Assembly (NCBI GenBank): GCA_033064195.1
Contig: JARBJD010000270.1
Span: forward strand, 39,769 to 103,768
Direction: 5' to 3'
Source of the DNA: Blattamonas nauphoetae
Lineage: Eukaryota > Preaxostyla > Oxymonadida
DNA length: 64,000 nucleotides
The position numbers and the translations under genes are program-made. The notes beneath the pieces are model-generated. The model worked only from the letters and a program-made list of their open reading frames with translations, was not told where the DNA came from and ran no database searches. Of the stretch, positions 10,754 through 23,900 are shown piece after piece. The first letter of the stretch is position 1; each line of letters begins with the position of its first letter.

Positions 10754-11723
10754 CAGGGTTGTCGGAATGACTTAGTAGTAAGGAATTTGACTTACTTTTC
10801 GCTTTTTTCTCGTGACTTAAGACTAAGTCGTTTTTCTTCGAAAGTAAGTAATTTCACTTTTTTTCCACTTTTTGTGGTCTTGATCAAAGGGTATACAATA
10901 GCCGTTCGTCGACAGAATCTCAAATCGTGCACAAAAGTATTGCTCTCCGATAAGAATTAAATATCTTATGAGTAAACATCTTTAAGGTCCAAGAGAGGTT
11001 ATTTGTGGAATAGAGAAAAAGTCTGTGTGGGTCAGATCTTGATTGAATGAAAAGAATCTTTCATTGTACGTTCAATCACAGAATCCTCTACATTCAATTT
11101 GCTGTTTCTGACAGAGCGGGAGTACAGACTTGACAAAAATGCAATCTCTAGACACAAACATGAAACTCTCCCATTCTTCCTGGTTAGACTCGAAGACTGT
11201 TCCACCGACTTGCTTTTGTCACAGTAGTGAGTTCAGCAACTATTATTCAAAGATTTCGATCGATGATCACCTTGTACGACATCACTTCCAGAATCACTTC
11301 GAAACAGACCAGACCACGACTGACAAGTGGTTTTTCTTCGAGTATCGTCATTCTGGTCGGGAGATGCGGAGTTTTCATCGACAGAGATTGCATAATTTCG
11401 TTCTTCTCGCCCGTTATTTCCTGTTTTCTGTATGTTTTATGTTCGACAGATTATTTCTTTCCCTTCTTCCCTTTCTTCAGTTTCACTTCAACCCTGCTCT
11501 TTGCTTTATCTGCTTCCTCTTCCCCATCGCCCAGGAGCACAATCCAACATGAGAAGTGTCGGTTTTCTTCACGTTCGTCTCATTTCATCGAAAAAAACAC
11601 AATATTTTGCTCAAAAATGATCTTACATATGTAATAACTTAGTAGTAAGTCGTTTTTCCTTACTTCTTACTACTAAGTCATTTTTCCACGACTTAAGTCA
11701 ACTCAGAGGGCCCGACAACCCTG
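10754..11723. mobile_element. 970-bp hAT-like non-autonomous element
   Basis: The termini are CAGGGTTGTCGG and its exact inverse CCGACAACCCTG, flanked by the 8-bp duplication TTTCACGA (10746-10753, 11724-11731). CAGGG ends with an 8-bp duplication are the hAT signature. Subterminal ACTTAGTAGTAAG-type motifs are repeated in both orientations. The matching place upstream of the paralogous gene 2 (about 27080-27090) has a single uninterrupted TTTTCACGAGAAGG, an empty site. Long open stretches inside (11130-11634) show no transposase features. The element lies between the divergent small gene and the giant gene and so may displace their promoters. Confidence 0.88.
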
Positions 11724-11797
11724 TTTCACGAGAAGAGTCTGTGAACAAATCCTAATCTCAAGAAAGGGTGTGATCTTTCTTAATTCATCGATATCCG

Positions 11798-14700
11798 ATG
11801 TCGTACCTCATTACTTGTGCTGCATTCACAATATTTGTGCAATCTCTCGTCTCTCACAACTCATCCGTTCCACTTAAATTCTCACTTGTCCTGAACGAAC
11901 ACCTTCAACATTTGTCAGGAAATGCCCCCATTCACTCTCCCATCCGAGTACCATCAGGGAAGTACCATGCACGTGAGCACATGATGAAATCAACAACAAT
12001 TCAGATTGAAGGGAGTTGGAGTACCATTCTACATTCATCAGAAGTCGAACAAGCTCAGAACAGTCGAAACAAGGCAGAAATGCCCAAAAAAGGCACACCA
12101 CGAACAAACGGTCATCAATACTGGTGGTGGAGAACAGCACCGTTTCGATATTGTCAATGAGGATGGATGTCCGAAACAGCGACTCGATTGTGTGCCGAAT
12201 ATCGTCGTCAACGCTGGAAATGTCAAGATGCACGATTCTCTCGGGGAGTCTGTGCTCACCATTTGCCGTTGGACCACAATCAGGAGATTCGAGAACGTGG
12301 ATATTGTTTTCGAGCTGCTCTCACAAATCGTGTCTTCAGAATGTGGTATTCCCTCTGGTTGAACTTGAATCTCGGACCATTCGTCAACCTCTTGATTTGC
12401 TGTCGAATACCGAAGATCACCCAGGACAAGCTGAAGGTGGTGAAGTTTCTGTGACGAGTTCTTCTCTCTCGCTGTTTGATTCTTCCCTTGCTCTTGGAAC
12501 AGGCCCTCTGTTCAATTTTGGAAGTCTTTGTGAACAAGAAAACCGTCCCAGGATGCTTCTGGTCGAGACATATCTCGTCCACTCTCGTCTTCGGAACATT
12601 TCAAGTTCGCCCTCTCCTCGCCCGTCACATTCCGAGTCGACAGATGACCGACAAACAATGATCGGAGTGGAAGTTGTGGGATGCACAAACCACCTCTACG
12701 GAACAGTGTGCAACGATATGAACGATGGAGGAAGTGTTCTTTGTCAGAACTCGTCGTTCTCTCGCTGCTCAACCTCCCTCGAACCATCCTCCACACACCC
12801 AACCTACACTCTCCAACACCACACGGGCAAGCAGAAACTCTCCTTCACCTCATCATCTGGGTCATCTGCCATCACCATCACTCGCTGCACATTCCACACG
12901 ATGTCAGCGACCTCGTTTGGAGGAGCACTTGAATTCTCGGACTCACTCGCGTCAGTCTCCATCTCGGAATGCTCCTTCGTGAATTCGGTTGCTTCATCCA
13001 GCGGAGGTGCAGTCCGTTTCAGACCAAGCTCAGAAACAGCGTCACTGGTGCTGCTATCGTCGACCTTTTCTTATTGTTTAGCCGAGTCCTATGGAGGATC
13101 TGTGGACATTCGTTCACCTGTCTCCTGCACAGTGTCTGACTGTCACTTTATTGGAACCAAAACAACAGTTAGCTACGGAGGATACATTTTTCTCGACTCA
13201 CCCAACGGTTCGGTCCAACTCAGCAATTGTCTCATCGAGGACGGAACAGCGGCGTATGGAGGCGGGGTTAGTCTTTGCGCATCGAGGCTGGATTCTGACG
13301 TCGAAATCTCTTTTTGTTCTTTTTGTCGATGCCAGGCTGTCTATGGTGGAGGATTTGACCTCCTGAATGGTACGACACGTATCTCTGTGAAAGACTCACT
13401 GTTCGATGGCTGCTCTGCATCATCTTCTGGAGGAGGGATCGTCATCAGGGAGACAGAATCATTTCTGATGCAAAGAGTGAACTTCAGAGCCTGCACAGCT
13501 TCTTCTGGTGCGAAGGATGTTACCTTTTGGAATCTCACGATGGCGGAAGTTGAAGATGGGAACATGGTCACAAACTGTATCTCGACGTCTGGTGCCAACA
13601 ACGTGTATTTCTGGAATGGCAGTCTTGATGGCAGCACTCTCATCCCGCAAGTTGCCTCGATTGGTCTGCTGTCGGTGACTCTGTCTGCATCGCTGGATGG
13701 GGATGATGTGGGAGGAACACTGACAGTGACGACGAGTGAGAATGTGGAGGGAAGGATGCTGGTTGTGGTGGACAACAGTCTGAGTGATTATGAAAAGCCG
13801 AACGTGGACTCTCCTCCTCCCATCGCTCGCCTGTTCGTGTTCGATTTCTCAACTCCGTCAACGACGAGTTCGCAATCGATCAAGTTCAACGAATGGAACA
13901 CTCTGCAATATGAATCGTACTACACCATCCCGTCTGCCTTCCTTCACAATGCTGACATCTCCGTCTCCCCGTCTGTCCTCCAAACACCGAATCCTCCTCG
14001 AATTGTGGAAGTTCTGACAGACTGGTCGGAATCTGATCCTGAACGGATCTCGTTCCAACTGAAAGGCCGAACTCTCTCCTCTGGGAACTACAACGTCAAA
14101 TTAAAGGGCGTGTCGGATTTTTCGATTGCAGTTTCGTTCACAGGCCAACAAACACCACCCGCAGAATCTCGAAACATGCACTCATTGATAGTTCAGCTCT
14201 TGGTTGGTGAAGTGAGCAAGCTGAGATTTGACATGACATACGAGATCGATGACGTGATCGAAATGAGCACAGGCAAGCCTCTCATCCTCGATCCTCCTCG
14301 CCTCTTCTTCACCACTCCGGGCCCTCCAACGTTGAAAAGTGTGGGCACGATCTCATTTTCGGACTCAAAGAAAGACTCCATCACCATCCAACTGATTGGA
14401 GAATTGCTTTTCGTCAACCCGTACGCACTGACACTCTCCGATGGAACATCCACATCCACAGTGATAGCTGAATTCGATGCTGATGGGGTGAATGGAGAGG
14501 CCACAGCTGTTGTTTACTCGATGGATGACAGCGAGACAGTCCAGTTGGGTTTTGGGAAGACGTACACAATCACAGGGTTCACATGTCCAGGCAATGATCA
14601 GCCCACACTCACTCCGAATCTTCAAATCATTGTTCCGTCTGAACCAGCACGTGTCGAAAAGGTCGTTTCAGCCGCACTGAACGATGCCCAGAATGAGGTT

Positions 14701-17568
14701 GAAGTGACATTCCAGGGTAGAGCGATTCCATCAACTATCACAAGCATAACCGTCACTGGTCAAGATCCTTTGGTCCTCATCTCCATCAAACGCTTGTCGG
14801 ACACCTCGTTCTCAGCACTCTTCAATGTTGCTGAGACAGTGTCACCCACTTCTTTAGCTTTCGGGGAGACATACTCCATCGATTCGGTGTCCAGTGGTCT
14901 CAATATCCTCATCTGCCATGGTGTCAACTTCAGAGTCCCTTCGAATGTCCGTCTGATTGATATTGACACCACATTTTCGAATAACGTGAAAACAGGGTTT
15001 CACCTTGTTCTCACTGTTGAAGGATCGATCCACGATTCAAAATACAAACTGGTTTTGGCAGACAACAGGGAAGTGGAAGTGGAATGCTCGTCGTCAACCC
15101 TCACTTGCCGCACAACAGCACCGATCCGCATTGGTTGGGAGACTGGCTTCAAATACGGGACAGAACACACACTCTCGACGATGGAGGAAATCGGAGGGTC
15201 CTCTCAACGCGTCGATCTCGTCATGGACACATTCACGACAGACTCCAAGCCAACACAGCCCGTGTTCCATGTGGACGAGTCTGGTGGTCTGAGTGACTTT
15301 TGTGGAGACAATGGAGACAAATGCAAGACAATTGACGAAGCGTGGCGAATTGTGAAAGGGATTGGTTTTCCTCGACCGACACTCCTCATCATGGTCTCCA
15401 CCACACTGGACTCGCCGATTGTCGTGACGGAAGGAATGCATGTGATTGTGACGAATAGTAGCGTGTTCGAACCGAAACTCTCCGTTACCTCGCATGATCT
15501 GAGCGGAGGCGAGTTGGGCATGATTGTTGTGGACTCAGCCTTTCTCGAGTTGAAGGATGTGGATGTCCTCGTCCTGTCAGTCTCGCCATCGTTTGTTCTG
15601 ATTCATGGAACGAACTCTGAACTCATATTTCGTGACGGAAGCTTCGCTGGACCGTTCAGTGGAATGACGATGAACGAGGAGTCCGACACTGTCTGCAGCT
15701 GGTCGTCGGGAGCTCTCCAGCTCGTCAACTGCGACACACACATCTCAAGCACCAGTTTGTTCCGCCTCACTCAAGGAGCAATCAACATGAAAAATGGTTC
15801 GCTTGAAATAGACACATCGTCATTCGATTCCAACTCTGCCTCGTCCTCCTCGTTTCCCTCTTCTCGTCGCAACATCCACTGCTCGGACGAAGGGTCGATC
15901 ACGATTGAAAGTCTGAGTGGAGGAGATGGATGCAACGGATTGCCGTTGTGGGCATCACTCGAAAGCTGTTCCATGAATGGATATCCCACTCAACCCAATT
16001 CGCCACTGTTCGTTCCTCAGTTGAACAAAGATCAATCGAAATGTGTGTTTGACACAGCCACTCAACAATACCAAGTGACACTCGTTGGATCTCGACTAAT
16101 TCCGTGTGGCTTGTTCTTGGAAGTGTTTGAATACAACTCGGACAGCAACACAGAGGGACAATCAGTCGAGTTCGAACTGAATCACGAATCGTCTGACACT
16201 CAGGTCACTCTTGTCATCGGACAAAAAGAAATAGCCACACTGGATCAGACCCAAGAGCTTCGATGCAGACTGAAATTTGGACAAAATCAGCAAACTACCA
16301 ACTGGTTCACATTCTCCGCTGCCCAAATCAAAGATCCTGAACCGACGTGGACTTTAATCACAGTGGACTCAGGTGGAAGTGACGAAATAGGAGAATGTGG
16401 GTCAGCTGAAGATCCGTGTGGATCGGTGGTCGTTGGATGGAGAGCAGGACAGCGGAAGATGATCGGAGACGGAGTTCGTATTTCGATCAAGAAAGAAGTT
16501 GGTTTTGGGGAGAGAATGTGGGTTGGATCCGAAAGACTGTTGATCCAATCGGCGAGTGGGAATCGCTCTCGTCTGATTTGTGAAAGCTCAGTGTTCGGTG
16601 AAAGGGAAGGAAAGGAAGGACGAGATGAAAGAATGGGGATTGTGACGATTGGGGGAGGATTGGTGGAACTCTGTGATTTGGTTCTTTCTTTGGTTTCAAC
16701 CTCAAGCGGAGAGGTTGTTGGCGCTTTCGTTGTGTTTGGGAAGGGTCGTTTTGTGGTTTCGTCAGTTGAGATAGTGTCGTCGTTGTCAGCTGGAGGAGGT
16801 GGGGTGGTTGGGATGGGAGTTGGGTGGGTGTCTGGGGGCGAGATGGAAGTGAAAAGCGTTTTGATGCGAAATGTTTTTCTCAACTTGCCTCTGTTTGGAG
16901 GAGACGACAAACACGATGGACTTGACGTCTCTGTTTGTGAACTTCGAGTTGAGAACACGACGACTTCCGACGCTCTGATCCACTTCTCGTCTCTCTCGCC
17001 CTCTTCCTCGTTCTCGCTCTCCAACTCTTCGTTCATGACGACAATTCGCCCGATTGGCTCAGCACCGTCGTCGTCTTCGCCAACCAATCTCAGTTTGATC
17101 TCCGTCTGGACTTGCCAAGAATTGCTTTCGGTTGTGGATTGTGTGTTTGAGAAGAGTGGAACATGCCTCTCTTCGTCGCCCTCGACATTGACTGGAAACG
17201 CGCTGCACATCACTCTCTGCTCGCCGTTTCGTTGTTCGTCGACGATTGTGATCTCTCGTTGTCTGTTTATTGATTGTCTGAGTGTGTTGTCTGGATGTCG
17301 AACGCTTCAGATCTCAACAGGAGCCCACTCGGCCAAAATTGTGCTCTCTAACGATTGGTTTGAAAACCTTGCCTCTGGGTCGTCGTGGCCGTCTCGGAAG
17401 GGCGGAATTGCAGTTGTTGACTGGACTCGCTCTGGTTCAGTCTCAGCCTCGTCGTCGTCGACTGCTCCAGTTGGCATCTTCGTTTATTTTGGATCACTCC
17501 GTCCCACAATCATCCGTCGTCGTTGTATTCTTTGCAGCAGCCGCTTGGTCATCCAGAAATCGGAATGA
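11798..17568 (+). pseudogene. Giant secreted beta-helix/Ig-like surface protein, copy 1, single frameshift
   Basis: The ATG at 11798 opens a signal peptide (MSYLITCAAFTIFVQSLVS) and about 97 codons. The frame then shifts at an A run (12086-12091); the paralog at 27441-27448 has one more base (AAACAAA). After the shift the frame is open to 17568. Downstream come beta-helix repeats with YGGG/SGGG turns and Cys-Ser strands (to about 13650), then Ig/fibronectin-like repeats. These are followed by a FCGDNGDKC module (about 15300) and a second GECGSAEDPC module (about 16390 to the end). No membrane helix is visible. The likely role is a secreted or cell-surface adhesin-like protein, by inference. 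A single-base error in the sequence is an alternative to a real lesion. Confidence 0.85.
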
Positions 17569-17705
17569 ATTCGTCATTTCTGTCTACTGTCAATTATTTT
17601 TGTTGTAGATTATTATGTTTCTTCCTCACATCACCTCATCATTATTTGAATTGACGATTTCAAATGGGTTAACTTGATCCACCCACAAGACTGGCGTTCG
17701 TCTCG

Positions 17706-17933
17706 ATGTCATTAGAAGAACAGGCCAATCGGTTCGTAGGGAAAACTACCGATCCATCCATCAATGACGGTGATGTTCCAGCGGCTGATTGTCCTTTGTC
17801 TTTTCGCCATCTTGTTTCATCTTCATCTGGATGCCCTGACACCTTCAACGTGATATCAATGCCATCGTGGACAATTTGTATTGTTCGGTTCCTTTCTTTT
17901 GATGGGCCGCTGGAAAGCTTGTTAAAGTGTTGA
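17706..17933 (+). pseudogene. Derlin N-terminal relic
   Basis: The start region MSLEEQANRFVGKTTDPSIN and its 30-bp upstream context (ACTTGATCCACCCAC) match the beginning of the Derlin genes at 35483 and 42545 (MSEEDQPERFTG, DPPINDG). Similarity fades after about 30 codons and none of the membrane segments or the WR signature follows. It sits 137 bp downstream of the C-terminus of the giant gene, the same relative place as both intact Derlin copies. I read it as a truncated remnant of that neighbour. Confidence 0.6.
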
Positions 17934-20900
17934 TGTGCATGATCCTCGTCATCATCGTTCTCCAAGTCCTCCACCCCACACAAATTCCAATCTATGATTC
18001 CTTATCGTCATTATCAAGCTCTTTGAGCAAGAATGATGTTGGGAACTTCGACAACAGAATTGCGGGATTAAAGATTATTCATCTCCCGAATGACCTCACT
18101 GTCTCGTCCACAATCCAAATCAGATCGGAAGAAGTCTCCCTGTTTGGAAATAATAACTCATTGATGTTCTCCCATGACATTAATCATCACCAAACAATTC
18201 ACTATTTCTCACAAAATCAAGCTTCATCAAACTCAACAAACCCACCGTCTGAAACACCATGCAATGAACTGGCTGCCTGATTGCAATTTATGTTTGATGT
18301 TTCAAATTGCACATTTTATGTGACAAACGTCCACTTGAACTGCAACTCGAGAAGAAATGGGATTTTTTCGATCTCAGGCTCTCATGTTCAGTTTTCGTCA
18401 AGCACAATCTCATCAAACGGATTTTCCTCACCATTCATGATCAGAGCATTCGATTCTGAAGCCTGTCAGCCGGTGTCATCCGTTACCCTTCTCAGCGTCG
18501 CTCATCACTCGAAAACATGCTCCTTCCCACCTCTCGTTGACATTCTGCACCCACTCACCATGCAATCATCTGTCCCCAACTCAGAATTGAATGATCCCTC
18601 GTTGGATGCAGGAGCAGACGTGTCAGTTGTCGGAGCGGGCCTCGTGTTCGACTCGACGCCGTTCTCGGCTGGAACAGGCCCTCTCTTCTCGTTCGGCCTG
18701 GCAGACGGACCATCACTGGCCGACACAACACACTCACTTCGAATGGAGACAACACTGATGGAAAGCTCGTTGGTGAATGTGACAAGCCGAAGAGTGGAGA
18801 CAAGGGGTGAACTGCTCTTTGGAGGACAAGTGAATCAGCAAGTGGTTGGATGCTCGATTTGTGAGAGCACGAACCACAACAGCGGGACAACGATGATGGA
18901 TGGGAATTTGGGAGGGAACTTGAGATGTGCGAATACGTCGTTCAACGACTGCCGACGCGAAGAAAACACCGACCCTTCGTTCATCAACGAGAACATCACA
19001 CAGACAACCATCGGCCGCAAAGTCTTCACTTCCTCTTCCACCGCCACTCTCGTTTCATACTCGCTCTGCACATTCAAAGACATGACAGTCGCTGATGGCA
19101 GAGGAGTCGGAGGAGGGGCAGCAGTGTATTTCTACAAAGCAAAGTCGTCTCTTTCTGTGCTCGACTGCTTCTTCGAGAATTGTCGATGCACTGCTCGTCA
19201 TGACGATGGCGGAGCGATCTGCATGTGGGGGAGTTCAGCGGCTGGACAGTGTTTGAGACTCGAGCGATCTTCGTTCTCTCGCTGCAACACGAGCGTTATT
19301 GATCAGAACTTTGCTGGTTGTGTGATTGTTGGCGACACCCCATCAGTCGCAATCCGTGACTGTTTTTTTGAAAACTCTTCGGCTCTTTTGGATGGAGCCC
19401 TCACTCTCTACACAGCCACTCACAGCATCCTCTTCAACTGCGCCTTCGTCCTCTGTTCAGGGAAGAATTACAGTGGGACAGTCGGAATCCACTTCACAGC
19501 GACTTTCGAGTTCAACTTCGTCCACTTCCGTGAATGCTCATCGGTCGGTCATCCCAACGGAAGTGATGTTTTCTTGCGAGACATTGCTGCCTCTCAAGTC
19601 ACTTCCGACATGTTCAAGTTCTGCGATTCGACATCCGGTTCCCCAAACGTGTTCTTTCTCAAAGGCTCCGTCTCGAACAGCGATTTCATCCCACAAATCC
19701 CAAAGGCGTCCACTCCATCCATTTCACTTTTGATCGACTTCGATGACATTCAAGAGCTGGCCACTGTGAATGTGACAGCATCTGAAGCGATTGGAGGGAC
19801 GATGGGGATTCTCTTGACTGGGTTGATTGTGCCTCGTGTGGTCCATGTCACATTTGGAACCTCTGACACGAAAAACCAAACAGGAATCGAAGTTGTCTCG
19901 TCTGGTCAAAATGGAGTCCTCCCGAAGGCAGATTATTCACTTCTCAACTTCTCGCACAGTTCTTCACTTTTCCCTCCAGTGATTTTTGGATGTGTTTGCA
20001 GACCAGACGATACCGACTCAATTCTCCTCGTCGTCGATGGATGGCGATTTGAGGAAGGGAAGTATTTCATGAACGTCAAAGCAGGTACAACAGATGAAGA
20101 GAAGGAGGTCGCTTTGAATCGACTCGACAATGAGACACTTCGAGGAACAGCACCACTCTATCCATCGACAGCAGAAGGAAGATTGGAATGGGAGACAGAA
20201 TATGAAGTGGCAAGAGTTGTGATGGAGACAATGGACGGCAATCGATCGATCGTGCCTCTTCGAACGCTCAAGTTCACCACACCGACCGAACCGATCCAGA
20301 TTGAGAAAACGAAATGCACGCTGGGTGGAGAGAAGGAGAAGGCGGGAGTTGTGGAGTTTTGGGGAGTGGGTCTGTCGAGTGGGGATGAGTACACTCTGAA
20401 GGTACAGAAAGAGGAGTCGGAGGGAATGGTGTCTGTTGAAGAGATTGAGTTAAAAGGGACTCTCTCCTCAGAAAGTGAATCAGGGTCGTTCTTGCACACT
20501 GAGAATCTCTTCGGTGCGTCCTCTCCTCGTCTCTCATATGGGGAGTCGTATTTGGTGGTTGGGATTGTTGTTGGAGGAGTTGATGGAGTGGTGAACAAGA
20601 AGGTTGGCTTCTCTGTTCCATCTGAGCCGAGTCGATTGACGAAGATCACAGCGAGCGAATTCACAGACACTGAAAAGACGCGAATTGAACTGACATTTGA
20701 AACACACGCTCTGGCAGCGAACACCGAATATCAGATGATGCTAAAGTCGATTGTTGGAGAAGTAAAAACAGGACACGAAAAGGAGATCGTGTTGACAACG
20801 AACGTCGATGGAGTGTTTCCGGTGTTCAGGGTGATTCTGTATCCAATGGAAGAAGACGAAACGAAAATGAAGGGACAGTTGGAATTTGGGACTCGCTATG

Positions 20901-23900
20901 AAGTCCAATGCATCCAGCGAGAATCTACACTCGTCCACATCGAAACAAGGACCACGTTCTCCACTCCACCTGAACCTGTCCGAATTGAGAAGTGCATCAG
21001 CCGATCACTCAATCGTGATCGAGCGAAGATGACACTTGTTTTGAAGGGTCGATTGTTGTCGTCACCGCAGATTAAGATCTGTCTCAGCAACGGCTCTCAC
21101 AAGTGGGCTCCTATCTCACCAATCTCGGTTAAGAACGATACTCACTGCTCGGTCGACTTTCTCGTTGGGAAAGAACAAAACGCTTCCACACTCGCTTTTG
21201 GGACGGAGTACACGCTCAAACAAGACGGAGAATCCACAGATTTTGTGGTCCATGATGAAATTGTGGTTTCTATCCCATCTCCTCCCACTCTTAGCGAGAT
21301 CAAGTTCTCATTCGCGAACAGTTTGAACACAAGCTGTGTTGTGGAAGTGATTGGGATTGATCTTGTGCCTTCGACAGAATACAATGTGACATTGAACTCC
21401 TCGCTGTGGGTGATCGTTCGTTTTTTTGTCGTCAACGAATGGAAAGACAGGAGAGATTCAGATTGGATGGAAAGGAGGACTGCAGTTTGAGAGAGAATAC
21501 ACAGTGACATCGGTTAAACCGCTGAGTGAGGAAGATGGAGACATCACACTTTTGGGATCTGTTTCAGGAGAAACAGGAAAGCGACCATCATCATTCAACA
21601 TCTTCACTGATTCGTCGTCGATGGAAGGAAATCAATTTTGTGGAGATTTCAGGAGAGCATGCTCTTCGATTTCAGAAGTGTGGAAGATCGTAACAGGCCT
21701 CTCGATTGCTCGACCGACGATTGAGATTATCGACTCAGTGACGATGAGCGAAGGGATTCGGATTGATGGAGGGATGCATGTTGTGCTTCGAAATGGGACA
21801 AGTTCTGAACCATCGCTGATCGTTCCTTCGTTGTTCTCTCTTCACTCGTTGACCGCAGTGAGTGTTGTGGAAGCGGCTGGATTCCTCGAGCTTCGGAATG
21901 TGGATGTTTGGATAGAATCCACTGATCCTTCGTTCGTCTTCCTCTCCGCAACACAAGCGACAATCGGCATGGATGTACCCTGTAGGGGATCGGGAGACTG
22001 TAGGGGATTGAGCAATTATGTGTCATGGAGATAGTATGAGATGGGGGATTATGAAAAATATCAAACTTCTGATGGTGTAACATCGTTTTTTGATTTCTTA
22101 AAAAAATCGGGGTGGAGGAACTTTTGAATTTTCTCGAACACTTTTGATCTTTGTGAGATTTCACAAAATAGCAGGTTTGGTGACTGAATACTCACACTAA
22201 ACGAAGAGAAACTGTGGATATACGCGAAACGAAATGTAACTAGTGACCTTAATGTCCATTTGAGGCGAAGACTGCCAATGATGTTGTTGTGGTCTTGATC
22301 AAGGATCACGACCATCAATGACTTTTACAAAAAATGAAGTTGAATTTTGTGGATGAAAAACAAACAGAATTAGAATATGAGTGGAATTATTGCTGATAAA
22401 GGAGTAATTCGAAGGAGAATGAAAAATGACACAATCGAGGATGTATGAATCTCATTGTTGTCTCTGACACATTTCATTGAGTGGAGTGAGTGGAAAACAC
22501 TCTTTTAAGTCATCCCCTACAGAGTGTCAAAATCCCCTACAGTCTCCCGATCCCCTACAGGGTACATACATGCCCGACAATCATTCTGCGAGAAGGATCA
22601 ATCACTGGACCGACAGTTTTGCCTTCAACACGGAACGAGGAAGATATCGAAGATGTGTGTTCATGGACAAGTGGAGTTCTCCAATTGACGGAATGCACAA
22701 CCACCATTTCCCGCCAGGATTTCACTCATCTCTCGCAAGGAGTGGTCAACATGAAAGGGGGATCTTTCAAAGTCGAGACTAGCCTGTTCCACGACAACAA
22801 TCCCACTGAATCCTCCTTCCCAGCTCTTCGTCGCAATGTATTCTGCTCTGAGGATGGAACAGTTGATGTCGGGAGCATGACAGAAGGCGATGGGTACGAT
22901 GGGAGCAGTGGATGGTTCTCAACTTCTGGTTGCTCTGTCTCTGGACTGGCATCTCTCGTTGTGTCGTCGTTCTTCGTTCCTTCACTCTCGACATCATCGA
23001 CAAGCTCATTCGACAAAAAGAAGGAAATCTTCGAAATTGAAGTGAAAGGATCGACTCTGATTCCCTGTGGCTTGATTCTCGAAGTGTTTGAAATGACAAA
23101 AGATAAGAAAGAAGGAACCCCAACACGACAGTCACTAAACGGAAGCACAACCACCTCATTCACTGAAACTTCCATCAAACTCAATCTCCCCTCGTCGTCA
23201 CTCACCTCACTGAAACCTGAACTGGAATGGCGAGGTCGACTGATTTTTGGAGCAGAACAAAGAACAGACACGACATTCATCATCCAACGAAGCTCACTTG
23301 ATCGACTGGCACAATCAATGAAAGACAACATGAAATGGAAGTGGAGAAATATGAAGAAATTGAGGACGATGCCAACGCACCCACAGCTCATGTATCTTCT
23401 GTTCGAGAACTCAATGGGAACACACTGAACGTCGGCCATTGGACAGAAAAAGAGCAGAAAGAAACGAGGAAGAACGAAGAAGAGACGGAAGAGCGAGAAA
23501 TCCCATTTGAGAACCGAGTGTGTGGATTAAACTGTGCCGAGAAGAGTGGAAATGTGGAAGTGGTTCGTCGGTGGGCGCAGTTGTCAGTTGCTCGAGGATT
23601 GGCACATGCGATGAAGATGTCGGAATACTCAGCGATTCTGACAGAGCTGACATCGCACTCAGTTGTGTTGAGCGGGGAGAGGAAGATGAATCTGATTCTG
23701 AAGACCGACTCGATTCAGCCAGATCCAATGACAGAACAGCCAACGCAATTGATTGAAGAAAACAATGAGAACAAACAGATCACTGAAGAAACAGACACTC
23801 CACTCACTTCTGATGCTGGAAGTCCTCAACCGAAACAAACACACTCACAACCAACTCAGATCGTTCGACCGCACCCTCTCCGTCAGAGTGAAGTTCACCA

